Assembly (NCBI GenBank): GCA_017539645.1
Contig: JAFYCM010000089.1
Location: 39,641 to 103,640 of the forward strand
Direction of reading: 5' to 3'
Length of the DNA stretch: 64,000 bases
Source of the DNA: Bacteroidales bacterium
GTDB taxonomy: Bacteria; Bacteroidota; Bacteroidia; Bacteroidales; Marinilabiliaceae
Both the position numbers and the translations under genes were made by a program. The notes beneath the pieces are model-generated. The model was given only the letters and a program-made list of their open reading frames with translations, made no database searches and had not been told where the DNA came from. This document shows positions 16,522 to 24,416 of this stretch, in pieces. Position 1 is the first letter of the stretch; each line of letters starts with the position of its first letter.

Positions 16522-16551
16522 TTGCATTACAGAGAAAAACCTCTACTTTTG
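16522..16551 (+). promoter_or_regulatory. Promoter of the tRNA-Lys pair
   Basis: TTG at 16522-16524, 19-base spacer, TACTTTTG at 16544-16551; a textbook Bacteroidota promoter 26 bases before the first tRNA. Confidence 0.75.
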
Positions 16552-16577
16552 CATCGCTTTTAGAGAAGCACTTCGGC

Positions 16578-16650
16578 GATTCAGTAGCTCAGCTGGTAGA
16601 GCACAACACTTTTAATGTTGGGGTCCTGGGTTCGAGCCCCAGCTGGATCA
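16578..16650 (+). tRNA. tRNA-Lys (TTT), copy 1
   Basis: Anticodon stem CAACA/TGTTG with loop CTTTTAA, anticodon TTT. Acceptor GATTCAG/CTGGATC pairs fully with one T-G, T stem CTGGG/CCCAG. Discriminator A; CCA not encoded. Confidence 0.95.
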
Positions 16651-16673
16651 CTCGGTAAAAACCGACTTAGGGC

Positions 16674-16746
16674 GATTCGCTAGCTCAGCTGGTAGAGCAC
16701 AACACTTTTAATGTTGGGGTCCTGGGTTCGAACCCCAGGCGGATCA
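16674..16746 (+). tRNA. tRNA-Lys (TTT), copy 2
   Basis: Same D arm, anticodon arm and variable loop as copy 1, 23 bases downstream. Acceptor stem is GATTCGC/GCGGATC, changed on both sides so pairing is kept; the T loop differs by one base. CCA not encoded. Confidence 0.95.
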
Positions 16747-16750
16747 CAAA

Positions 16751-16788
16751 GAAAAACCTTGATGAGAAATCACCAAGGTTTTCTTTTT
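16751..16788. terminator. Bidirectional terminator after the tRNA-Lys pair
   Basis: Stem of GAAAACCTTG/CAAGGTTTTC type with a 12-base loop and T runs on both strands. It can end the tRNA transcript and, on the other strand, the cvpA-esterase operon that stops at 16856. Confidence 0.8.
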
Positions 16789-16855
16789 ATATACACACGT
16801 TTTTCTCGAATGGCAAGGCGCACATCACTCGCCATTGCCATAAATTCAATTAATA

Positions 16856-18883
16856 TTAATATGGATCTTTCTCGGTACAGAACGACGGCAACGGCATTCC
16901 AAAGCTATTGCACATATTACCTATCACAGTATCGGAGAATGCATAACGTGCCATCTTCGGATGCGACACCATGTGAGAGAAGATCGAGATGCTATTCTCT
17001 TTAGCAATTATCGTTGCTGGATAATATACGCTATCATTGCCAGCCACCTCAAACATCGAACGCTTCGAGTTGGCATTGACTATATTTTCGCCGTTTTCAA
17101 GGTTTACGATAAAAAGGTTATTATTGATAGAATAGCCAAGAATATTCAAGAAACGCGATTTGAGCGAATCATAGTGATATTGACTTGCAAGCGCCATTAA
17201 GCCCGCACGCTTACCAACAATTCTCTTGGGCACAGAAGTCTTTTCGCCAATCTTACCTATATCCATTAGGCTAACTAAGTATGCGTCTTCAATGTTGTCA
17301 CAAGCTCTGCGCTGTGCCTCACGAAGTTTTGCGCCAAGTCGCGGATCACGCCAATCGGAGAAATCGGGAGGCGCAAGTTGCACCATAACTACAGGCAACT
17401 TAGGATTGCGGAACGATGTACGGAACGACGCAACCATTCTATGTATGAGAGACTCGAACAAGCGAGGATTACTAAAGTTCGTCTCTGCTTGATTATACAT
17501 AAGTCCAGAAATCTTGTAGCTGGTTATAGGCGCTATCATACCGTTGTACGAAACGGTTGGCGTAGTACCATTATAAGGCATAGAGAGGAGTGGATGCTGC
17601 GCGTAGGAATTCTTCTTTATATCGAAGAAATACAAACGATCGCAGAAATACTGAGCAGCCACGCGGAATCGCCACTGGCCTTCGATAGAAATCGACTCGC
17701 CATTATCGAGTTCAACGCGCATACCACCGTCGGCGCCATAGAATCCACCTTCATTTTGGCTATCAGTTACGCGAATGGCAATATTCAAGACACCTTGGCG
17801 CGTGAGCGATGATGGAATAGTGTAGACTCTATCAACATCATATTCGCCACTTTTGTTGTGCGAGCCTATTTCCTGACCATTCACAAACGTCTTGTCGCGG
17901 TCGTCGATCTTACCGAGGTAGATTTTTGCCTCTTTGCCAATCCACGAACTTGGCAGATTAACACGTTTCACAAACCACCAAACGCCATCGAACGTCTCAT
18001 ATTCGGTATTCTCGAACATGGTCGGCAGATCCACAATGTCCCATGCGTTGTAATTTATCTCGAACTGCGGAACTATTTCGTCGCACACAGAAATGGACTC
18101 AACTGGGTCGCGGCCATTCGGCAGACGAATAATACTTATGGAAAGGAACTTCGAGAGCCACTGCTCATAGCCATTGTATTCGCGTGTAAGTTTATCAACA
18201 TCCATAAAGGCCTCACCCCACGTAGTGTCGGCAAGCAGCAAATCTCTGCTTGTCCACGATTCACACGCAGTTCCACTAATAGCAGCATTGATTATACCGA
18301 TGGGCACTTGCAGACTATCGCGCAGCTGTCGAGCAAAATAATATTCGGTAGCGCTAATTACAGCTTCGTTGTCGCGCAATGCTTCCACCCACATACCGCG
18401 AGTATTTTTGGCTGGATATGACGAGAAGTTGGTATCGATGTTATAGAAACGAAGGAAAGGATCATTCGCAACAAGCGTAGTGTCTGTATAATGATGATCG
18501 GCAAAATCTTTTTTCAACGTCAAGCCCAAATTACCTTGACCAACCGCCAACCAAACTTCGCCAAATACAACATTACCCACCATCAATCGGCGAATCTTAT
18601 TATAGATATGCACCTCGTGTCGCTGATTGTCGGCTGCTGGAGTGGCATATTCTGTAGACCAAATGCTATCAGATCCAGCCACCACAGTACGCTTCTCGGC
18701 CCACGTGGGTGCAACATTAACAGCTACGCCAGGATTTGCCTTACCCCAAAATCTTATAGTGCTATTCTGCTGAATAACCATATTGTCGTTGATGATGGAC
18801 GACAATTCAAAATAACCATCCTTTTTCTTGCACGAAGTCAGTGCGAGCGAACAGATGGCAATAAGCAACACTATATTTTTCAT
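16856..18883 (-). CDS. Sialate O-acetylesterase homologue with lost catalytic residues (lipoprotein)
   Basis: 675 residues with a lipoprotein signal (ALTSC, Cys18). The layout follows sialate O-acetylesterases: jelly-roll start, split SGNH domain, and an inserted beta-galactosidase-like sandwich (about 285-405). The nucleophile motif GQSN reads GQGN (Gly117 where Ser is required; codon GGT), and the C-terminal D..HP motif reads TSVPKRIVGKRA, so the catalytic His is missing too. Blocks around them (GEVWLAVG, IGIINAAISGTACESW, VVMVQLAPPDF) are kept. I infer a non-hydrolytic glycan-binding protein or a new catalytic solution. It follows cvpA by 11 bases. Confidence 0.75.
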   Translation of the reverse strand: MKNIVLLIAICSLALTSCKKKDGYFELSSIINDNMVIQQNSTIRFWGKANPGVAVNVAPTWAEKRTVVAGSDSIWSTEYATPAADNQRHEVHIYNKIRRLMVGNVVFGEVWLAVGQGNLGLTLKKDFADHHYTDTTLVANDPFLRFYNIDTNFSSYPAKNTRGMWVEALRDNEAVISATEYYFARQLRDSLQVPIGIINAAISGTACESWTSRDLLLADTTWGEAFMDVDKLTREYNGYEQWLSKFLSISIIRLPNGRDPVESISVCDEIVPQFEINYNAWDIVDLPTMFENTEYETFDGVWWFVKRVNLPSSWIGKEAKIYLGKIDDRDKTFVNGQEIGSHNKSGEYDVDRVYTIPSSLTRQGVLNIAIRVTDSQNEGGFYGADGGMRVELDNGESISIEGQWRFRVAAQYFCDRLYFFDIKKNSYAQHPLLSMPYNGTTPTVSYNGMIAPITSYKISGLMYNQAETNFSNPRLFESLIHRMVASFRTSFRNPKLPVVMVQLAPPDFSDWRDPRLGAKLREAQRRACDNIEDAYLVSLMDIGKIGEKTSVPKRIVGKRAGLMALASQYHYDSLKSRFLNILGYSINNNLFIVNLENGENIVNANSKRSMFEVAGNDSVYYPATIIAKENSISIFSHMVSHPKMARYAFSDTVIGNMCNSFGMPLPSFCTEKDPY

Positions 18884-18894
18884 AGTAGCACTAG

Positions 18895-19389
18895 TTAGTC
18901 GATATATTTACGTATTTGGCTATTCAAATATGGATATACGCTTGGCGCCAAATCGAGCAAAGGCAGGTATGTAACCGACTCTTTTTTGCCATCATCGAGC
19001 GCCTTGCGAACATCAAAATTGAAGTATGTGAATATATATAAAACACAACTAATTATGAACAAAGATTTTGCAACATAAAATACTCCGCCACATAATCTGT
19101 TGGGAACGCTCAAAATTGTGTGTTTCACTAATCCATTTATAAACGTAGCCAAGAAATGTACACCAATGACTACGGCTATTACCGTAAGGCCAAATGCCAC
19201 TATGCCAGCATAATTATTCTCGACATACGGACGCACAAAATCTTCCACGAAGCAGCTGAAACGTGCGGCGCACCAAATACCAGCACCTATTCCCACAAGT
19301 CCCGACAGACTAAAAATCAGCCCGCGGCGCATTCCTTGTGCAAAAGAGATGACCACTATCAGTATTACTATTATATCGAAGATGCTCAT
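18895..19389 (-). CDS. CvpA family membrane protein
   Basis: 164 residues with four hydrophobic segments. The first, IFDIIVILIVVISFAQGMRRGLIFSL, carries the G.RRG turn typical of CvpA (colicin V production) proteins. The family is needed for several envelope-linked traits in other bacteria, but its activity is unknown. It is upstream of the esterase homologue in the same operon. Full length. Confidence 0.85.
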   Translation of the reverse strand: MSIFDIIVILIVVISFAQGMRRGLIFSLSGLVGIGAGIWCAARFSCFVEDFVRPYVENNYAGIVAFGLTVIAVVIGVHFLATFINGLVKHTILSVPNRLCGGVFYVAKSLFIISCVLYIFTYFNFDVRKALDDGKKESVTYLPLLDLAPSVYPYLNSQIRKYID

Positions 19390-19477
19390 TGGGACTCTAC
19401 GACATTAATTGATGTTGTGCGTTACTTAGTTGTTTCAAAGCGCAATGTGTATTTTGCGTTTATAGTTTTTTCGTTAG

Positions 19478-19549
19478 TAGCCCGACCCAGACTCGAACTG
19501 GAATCTAAAGTTTAGGAAACTTCCGTTCTATCCCTTGAACTATCAGGCC
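19478..19549 (-). tRNA. tRNA-Arg (CCT)
   Basis: On the minus strand, anticodon stem GAAGT/ACTTT with loop TTCCTAA (anticodon CCT, reads AGG). Acceptor GGCCTGA/TCGGGCT, T stem TCCAG/CTGGG with loop TTCGAGT. Discriminator A; CCA not encoded. Confidence 0.92.
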
Positions 19550-19586
19550 ATCGTCTTAGCCGAACCTAAAGGCTCGAAAAAGCATG

Positions 19587-19594
19587 CAAATATA
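19587..19594 (-). promoter_or_regulatory. -7 promoter element TATATTTG of tRNA-Arg
   Basis: Exact TAnnTTTG match on the minus strand, 37 bases upstream of the tRNA and just after the rsgA stop codon. The tRNA can thus be transcribed independently of rsgA. Confidence 0.55.
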
Positions 19595-19599
19595 GCAAA

Positions 19600-20517
19600 T
19601 CAGCGATATTTAGCGTTACTTGTTTCCACTATATTGACATAGCTTTGGTAGCGAGAGAGAGCTATTCGCTGTTCTTCTACGGCAAGCTTCACTGCGCAAC
19701 CTGGCTCGTGCATGTGCGAACAGTTGTTATACTGGCACTTATCAGACTCGGCAAATATCTCGCGGAAGTAGTGAGCAATCTCTTCTTTAGTGATATTTAC
19801 AATGCCGAATCCGCGAATGCCTGGCGTATCTATGATGCTACCGCCAAAGCTAAACTTATGCATCTCGGCATTCGTAGTAGTATGCTTACCGCTATTATTC
19901 GACTCGCTAATATCGTCGGTGCGAAGATTCAAGCCAGGTTCAATGCGATTGATGAGCGTAGATTTGCCCACGCCCGAATGTCCTGCAACGACACTGACCT
20001 TGCCGCGAAGTTTTTCCTTGATTTGCTCGAAATCTTCATCGTGTTTCGACGAAACGGTAAGCACATCGTAGCCAATAGACTGGTAGAGCGACTTCAGTTC
20101 TTCTACCTCTTCGAGCATATTGGCATCGTAGCGATCTATTTTATTTATAACTATAACTACGGGCACGTCGTAGGCCTCGGCCGATGCAAGAAAACGGTCG
20201 ATGAAGACACGCGTTGTAATTGGATAATTAATCGTAACCACCAAAAGTGCTTGGTCGACGTTAGCCGCGAGGACGTGAGTTTGCTTGGAGAGGTTGGTCG
20301 ATCTGCGTATAACATAGTTGCGACGCGGCAACAGTTCGCTGATGACATAATCTTTGCCGTCGGACTCCACATTGACAAAGTCGCCAACAGCAACGGGGTT
20401 TGTGCTATCGATACTTTCGAGACGCATTGCGCCCTTGATGCGGCACTCCACCTCGCCCCATTCGGTAGTACTGACCACGTAGTGACTACCAGTTGATTTT
20501 ATTACTACTCCTCTCAC
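19600..20517 (-). CDS. rsgA: Ribosome small-subunit-dependent GTPase A
   Basis: 305 residues. The GTPase motifs come in the circularly permuted order that defines the family: G4 NKID (125-128), G1 GHSGVGKST (179-187), switch segment KHTTT (211-215) and G3 DTPG (230-233). An OB-fold precedes (about 1-65) and a zinc-knuckle follows with Cys261, Cys266, His268 and Cys274. It acts late in 30S subunit maturation. Own promoter; tRNA-Arg lies downstream. Confidence 0.97.
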   Translation of the reverse strand: MRGVVIKSTGSHYVVSTTEWGEVECRIKGAMRLESIDSTNPVAVGDFVNVESDGKDYVISELLPRRNYVIRRSTNLSKQTHVLAANVDQALLVVTINYPITTRVFIDRFLASAEAYDVPVVIVINKIDRYDANMLEEVEELKSLYQSIGYDVLTVSSKHDEDFEQIKEKLRGKVSVVAGHSGVGKSTLINRIEPGLNLRTDDISESNNSGKHTTTNAEMHKFSFGGSIIDTPGIRGFGIVNITKEEIAHYFREIFAESDKCQYNNCSHMHEPGCAVKLAVEEQRIALSRYQSYVNIVETSNAKYR

Positions 20518-20535
20518 GTTGTGCTAATTGACACG

Positions 20536-20543
20536 CAAAAATA
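20536..20543 (-). promoter_or_regulatory. -7 promoter element TATTTTTG of rsgA
   Basis: Exact TAnnTTTG on the minus strand, 18 bases upstream of the rsgA ATG. Its T run also forms the tail of the terminator of the preceding gene. Confidence 0.55.
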
Positions 20544-20545
20544 GC

Positions 20546-20585
20546 AAATGCACCAATATCAACCATTAGCGACATTGGTGCATTT
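20546..20585 (-). terminator. Terminator of the 20608-21210 gene
   Basis: Perfect 12-bp stem (arms 20546-20557 and 20574-20585) with a 16-base loop, followed on the minus strand by GC, TA and a five-T run. Confidence 0.65.
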
Positions 20586-20607
20586 ATTATAGTTATATAC
20601 TTATGTA

Positions 20608-21210
20608 CTAAAATTTGAATGTGAAGCCGAATGACATGAACGCGAAACGGTCCCAAGAAGTTTCGAAGTTTACACCGAATTTTTCGTTGAACATGTAGCG
20701 AGCACCTGCGAAGAGACGAGGCTCGATGAATTTGGTTTTTGTCTCAGAGAAGCCATCAACATTAACAGTAAAAGTCTGACCATAGACTTGCTTTGTCTCT
20801 GTATAACCATCCAGTTTATACTTATTAATATCTACAAAGCAAAAAGTGACACCACCATAGGTATCGATTTGAGGAATGAAAGAATAGTGAAGCGTACCAC
20901 GAGTAGCAATACGAATACGACGCAGATCAACATCGCCTTCGCTGCCGAAGCCCATACCGAACTGACCACCGACTGAAATTGTACCGCGTTCGTTGATTAC
21001 GTTCATAATGCCATATTCGCCCATAACACCAATAGAATGCTGCGTAACACTATTTGATGAGCCACTTGCATCCCAGTCGTTATCGGTGAATGCGCCAAGG
21101 CCATAGTTAACGTTGAGGGCAAAGTCGCCTTTGTTGAATTTACTTTGTGCATTTGCGCTGAAAGAGAGCGCAAGGGCAGCTACCAAGGAAAGAATTAATT
21201 TTTTCATCAT
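20608..21210 (-). CDS. Outer-membrane beta-barrel protein
   Basis: 200 residues. A signal peptide ends at SANAQ (about residue 22). The mature part alternates hydrophobic and polar residues in strands (FALNVNYGLGAFT, SIGVMGEYGIM, TISVGGQFGMGFG, LHYSFIPQIDTYGGVTFCF) and ends in Phe (GFTFKF), as expected for a small OMP with about eight strands. No ligand can be assigned. Own promoter at 21233-21240 and own terminator, so a single-gene unit. Confidence 0.8.
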   Translation of the reverse strand: MMKKLILSLVAALALSFSANAQSKFNKGDFALNVNYGLGAFTDNDWDASGSSNSVTQHSIGVMGEYGIMNVINERGTISVGGQFGMGFGSEGDVDLRRIRIATRGTLHYSFIPQIDTYGGVTFCFVDINKYKLDGYTETKQVYGQTFTVNVDGFSETKTKFIEPRLFAGARYMFNEKFGVNFETSWDRFAFMSFGFTFKF

Positions 21211-21232
21211 TAATGTAATTACGTTTGACGCG

Positions 21233-21240
21233 CAAATGTA
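21233..21240 (-). promoter_or_regulatory. -7 promoter element TACATTTG of the barrel gene
   Basis: Exact TAnnTTTG on the minus strand, 22 bases upstream of the start codon at 21210. Confidence 0.6.
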
Positions 21241-21331
21241 AACAATAAAACCACTCGTTTAGTTTTTTTGCATGTTTGAAGATTAAACGAGGTAGTTTGA
21301 GAATATGGTATGGAAAAGCGAAATAAATATC

Positions 21332-21339
21332 TACATTTG
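21332..21339 (+). promoter_or_regulatory. -7 promoter element TACATTTG of the 21376 gene
   Basis: Exact TAnnTTTG on the plus strand, 36 bases before the ATG; divergent from the promoter at 21233. Confidence 0.6.
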
Positions 21340-21375
21340 CGCCCGATTTGTAAAGCTAACAAATAGAAAAGACGA

Positions 21376-22119
21376 ATGAAGAAGACTTTGCTGGCAATAG
21401 CACTTGTGACATCAACGATAATGTCCTTTGCTCAAGAAAGCACAACCGAGGAATGGACAACTTCAACGACGAAATCGAAATCATCAGTAGAATTCTCCTA
21501 TGGTGTAAAGATAGGTTTGAACTTCTGTACATACGATAGCGACTGCGACGACGTACAAGCACGTATGGGTCAAGACGGTATTCTCTGCCGTTGGCGCTAT
21601 AAGAACTGGGCATTGCAGCCTGAGTTGCACTACGCTCGTATGGGTGTTCGCTCGTTGGTAAAGAATGTCAACAAATATCCTGGCATTGGTGACGCACCTG
21701 TAACTGGCGGTACTAACTATAGCGACCGCTTCATGCTTCAGATTCTCACGGATAACATTCAAATGCCGATCATGTTCAAATACTACACTCCACTCTTCGA
21801 GCACGGTTTGAATATACAGGCAGGTCCGATGTTTAGCCAACGTTTCGACTATCACGTATCAACCTCATCGCAGAAAGGTCAGTTGCGCGACACAGCAACA
21901 GGTCAAGTGCTCGAGATGAGAAACTTCGCACGTGGTCAGAATCAGTTCACCGTACTTGCAAACTTCGGTATTGGTTACGACTCTGAATCGGGAATCGGCG
22001 TTGACCTTCGTTGCAGCATGGGTATCACTCCTGTATTCGACAAGAATTACAAATACGGTTGCTACAACGAAAACTCTCACGATCGTGTTTGGTCAATACA
22101 GTTTACATACGTATTCTAA
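21376..22119 (+). CDS. Outer-membrane beta-barrel protein (PorT-like)
   Basis: 247 residues with a signal peptide ending at SFAQ (about residue 20) and strands such as VEFSYGVKIGLNFCTY, WALQPELHYARMGV, IQMPIMFKYYTP, LNIQAGPMFSQRFDY and a C-terminal aromatic end (IQFTYVF). The pattern of an acidic loop, 'QPEL.Y' and 'IPLLLKYY'-type strands is that of the PorT/OMP_b-brl_2 group of Bacteroidota. Its role is unknown; PorT itself belongs to type IX secretion, but I see no other such gene here. Followed by a strong terminator. Confidence 0.78.
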   Translation: MKKTLLAIALVTSTIMSFAQESTTEEWTTSTTKSKSSVEFSYGVKIGLNFCTYDSDCDDVQARMGQDGILCRWRYKNWALQPELHYARMGVRSLVKNVNKYPGIGDAPVTGGTNYSDRFMLQILTDNIQMPIMFKYYTPLFEHGLNIQAGPMFSQRFDYHVSTSSQKGQLRDTATGQVLEMRNFARGQNQFTVLANFGIGYDSESGIGVDLRCSMGITPVFDKNYKYGCYNENSHDRVWSIQFTYVF

Positions 22120-22142
22120 CGATTAGTTATAACTATATGTAC

Positions 22143-22170
22143 AAAGCGCGGCTTTTCGGTCGCGCTTTTT
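22143..22170 (+). terminator. Terminator after the 21376 gene
   Basis: Stem AAAGCGCG/CGCGCTTT with a 10-base loop and five T residues. Confidence 0.85.
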
Positions 22171-22199
22171 GTTGATAAACAAGAGAAAAACATCAATAT

Positions 22200-23300
22200 A
22201 TGGGACTTCAATGTGGAATAGTCGGCCTGCCAAACGTAGGAAAATCGACGCTATTCAATTGTTTGTCGAATGCTAAAGCACAGTCGGCAAACTTTCCTTT
22301 TTGTACTATAGAGCCAAACGTGGGTGTAATTACTGTGCCCGACAAGCGTTTGGAGGTGCTCGACTCTATTGAGCACCCTGCACAAGTGATACCTACGACA
22401 GTAGAAATAGTAGACATAGCTGGTTTGGTGAAAGGCGCAAGCAAAGGCGAAGGTCTCGGCAATAAGTTTTTGGCCAATATTCGCGAGACAGACGCCATAA
22501 TCCACGTACTACGCTGCTTCGACGACGATAATATTACGCACGTTGACGGTTCGGTAAACCCTGTACGCGACAAAGAGGTTATCGACACCGAGCTTCAGAT
22601 AAAAGACCTTGAGACCGTTGATGCACGCATAGCAAAATGCGAGAAGCAAGCCATCAGCGGCAAAGATCCCGAGTCGAAAAAGTTGCTCGACGTACTGAAG
22701 AAATTCAAAGCCGCTCTCGAAGCTGGGCAAAATGCGCGATCGGTAGAACTCACCGAAGCCGAAGAGAAAATTGCTAAAGGTTTGTTCCTACTTACGCAGA
22801 AGCCTGTTATGTACGTTTGCAACGTCGACGAAGCATCGATACTGAACGGCAACGCGCATGTGGAGGCTGTTCGCAAAGCTGTAGCTAACGAAAATGCTGA
22901 AATACTTGTCATAGCTGCACAAACCGAATCGGAGATTGCTGAACTAGAGACCTACGAAGAACGCCAAATGTTCCTCGACGACCTTGGGCTCAAAGAGTCG
23001 GGCGTTGTGAAGCTTATCCGCTCGGCATATAACCTACTGAACCTCAAGACATTCTTCACCGTTGGCCCGAAGGAAGTTCGCGCTTGGACTTTCCGTCAAG
23101 GATACACAGCACCACAGACTGCAGGCATTATACATACCGACTTCGAACGCGGTTTCATCCGTGCCGAAGTGATAAAATATGACGATTTTGTAGCACTTGG
23201 TTCTGAAGCCGCTTGCCGCGAAGCTGGCAAACTGGCAATCGAAGGTAAAGACTACGTTGTGGAAGATGGCGACATCATGCACTTCCGCTTCAACGTGTAA
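22200..23300 (+). CDS. ychF: Redox-regulated ATPase YchF (Obg-like)
   Basis: 366 residues, full length. N-terminal Obg-type G domain with P-loop GLPNVGKST (8-16), switch segment NFPFCTIEPNVG and G3-like DIAGLVKGASKGEG. Position G4 reads NVDE, the YchF-type variant linked to ATP rather than GTP preference. A helical hairpin occupies about 120-200 and the TGS domain (TFFTVGPKEVRAWT to the end) closes the protein. It binds ribosomes and is involved in stress responses. No anomaly. Confidence 0.97.
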   Translation: MGLQCGIVGLPNVGKSTLFNCLSNAKAQSANFPFCTIEPNVGVITVPDKRLEVLDSIEHPAQVIPTTVEIVDIAGLVKGASKGEGLGNKFLANIRETDAIIHVLRCFDDDNITHVDGSVNPVRDKEVIDTELQIKDLETVDARIAKCEKQAISGKDPESKKLLDVLKKFKAALEAGQNARSVELTEAEEKIAKGLFLLTQKPVMYVCNVDEASILNGNAHVEAVRKAVANENAEILVIAAQTESEIAELETYEERQMFLDDLGLKESGVVKLIRSAYNLLNLKTFFTVGPKEVRAWTFRQGYTAPQTAGIIHTDFERGFIRAEVIKYDDFVALGSEAACREAGKLAIEGKDYVVEDGDIMHFRFNV

Positions 23301-23326
23301 GTATACCTATGCATATATAGGACAAG

Positions 23327-23366
23327 AAATGAGCTATACCAATGATGATATGGCTCATTTTTCTTT
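23327..23366 (+). terminator. Terminator after ychF
   Basis: 12-bp stem (23327-23338 with 23349-23360, one T-G pair), 10-base loop, and a T-rich tail. Confidence 0.8.
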
Positions 23367-23449
23367 CTGATGCATGCGCTGGAAAACACGCAGATTCTAC
23401 ATATTGGATGGATTTATGCGTATTTGTGACGCTCGATAATACTTAACTA

Positions 23450-23479
23450 TTGCAAAGGCTCTCAGTTTTGCTAATTTTG
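23450..23479 (+). promoter_or_regulatory. Promoter of the M23-dxr-sensor-MATE operon
   Basis: TTG at 23450-23452, 19-base spacer, TAATTTTG at 23472-23479; full consensus 66 bases before the first gene. Confidence 0.7.
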
Positions 23480-23544
23480 GTGGTTTTTGCAGGTTAGCAT
23501 TCAAATGGAACAAGCATTTGCCCCTCGTTTATAGCAAATAAAAG

Positions 23545-24414
23545 ATGGCAGAGAAAAAGAAATCGAAACTACTACGCAAGTTGCAAATAGCGGTCTTCGC
23601 CGACAACTCGTACGAGCAGCTATTCTCGTTGCAACTAACGCCGCTCTCGTTGGTGGTAGTCATTAGCGTATCATCATTACTATTGATAATTAGCGTAACA
23701 TTCTTGATAGCATTCACATCGTTGCGCGAATACATACCAGGCTACCCTACTGGCGAGGAGCGACGCATGATGAATGAAAACTTCCGCCGCACCGACAGCA
23801 TTGCCGAAGCCTTAGTGATACGCGACAAGATGCTTAGCAACATTCGTGAAGTGCTTGCCGACGAGATTCCCGAAGAGGCGTTCAACCACGATTCGATAAA
23901 GATTTCGCGCACTCCAGTGCAGATTTCGAAAATAAAAAGTTCGGAAGCCGACAGCATTTTCCGCGCGCAAGTGGAAGCCGAAGAAAACTACAACGTATCG
24001 TCTGCCAATAGTGCCACAACGGCCATAGATACACGCTTGGAGATGATGTTCCTCTTTCCACCAGTGAAGGGCATAATATCGCAAAGCTACGGCGAGCGCA
24101 ATGGTCATTGGGGCGTTGATGTGGCTGTACCCGACGGCACAATAGTAACTGCCGTGCTCGACGGCACAGTGATATTCTCGGAATGGACCATAGAAACAGG
24201 ATTCGTAATAGCTATTCAGCATAACAACGAACTTGTGTCGGTATACAAACACAACTCAAAAGTTTTGAAACGCGTAGGCACTCACGTCACGGCAGGCGAG
24301 GTAATAGCATTGTCGGGCAATTCGGGTGAGCTGTCGACGGGACCACATTTACATTTTGAACTTTGGTATTCGGGAGTGCCACTTAACCCCGAAAACTATA
24401 TATCATTCAACTGA
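23545..24414 (+). CDS. M23 family metallopeptidase, membrane anchored
   Basis: 289 residues: a basic N-terminus, one transmembrane helix (about 34-57), a linker, and a C-terminal LytM/M23 domain (about 165-285). The zinc site is complete: His188 and Asp192 (HWGVD), His236, and His268/His270 (HLHFE). The domain faces the periplasm and should cut peptidoglycan cross-bridges or remodel the wall at sites of growth or division. It is the first gene of an operon with dxr, which starts 2 bases after its stop. Confidence 0.9.
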   Translation: MAEKKKSKLLRKLQIAVFADNSYEQLFSLQLTPLSLVVVISVSSLLLIISVTFLIAFTSLREYIPGYPTGEERRMMNENFRRTDSIAEALVIRDKMLSNIREVLADEIPEEAFNHDSIKISRTPVQISKIKSSEADSIFRAQVEAEENYNVSSANSATTAIDTRLEMMFLFPPVKGIISQSYGERNGHWGVDVAVPDGTIVTAVLDGTVIFSEWTIETGFVIAIQHNNELVSVYKHNSKVLKRVGTHVTAGEVIALSGNSGELSTGPHLHFELWYSGVPLNPENYISFN

Positions 24415-24416
24415 TA

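Noticed and set aside
19645-20496. 283-residue plus-strand ORF opposite rsgA
   Set aside because: Shadow of a gene that has all GTPase and zinc motifs.
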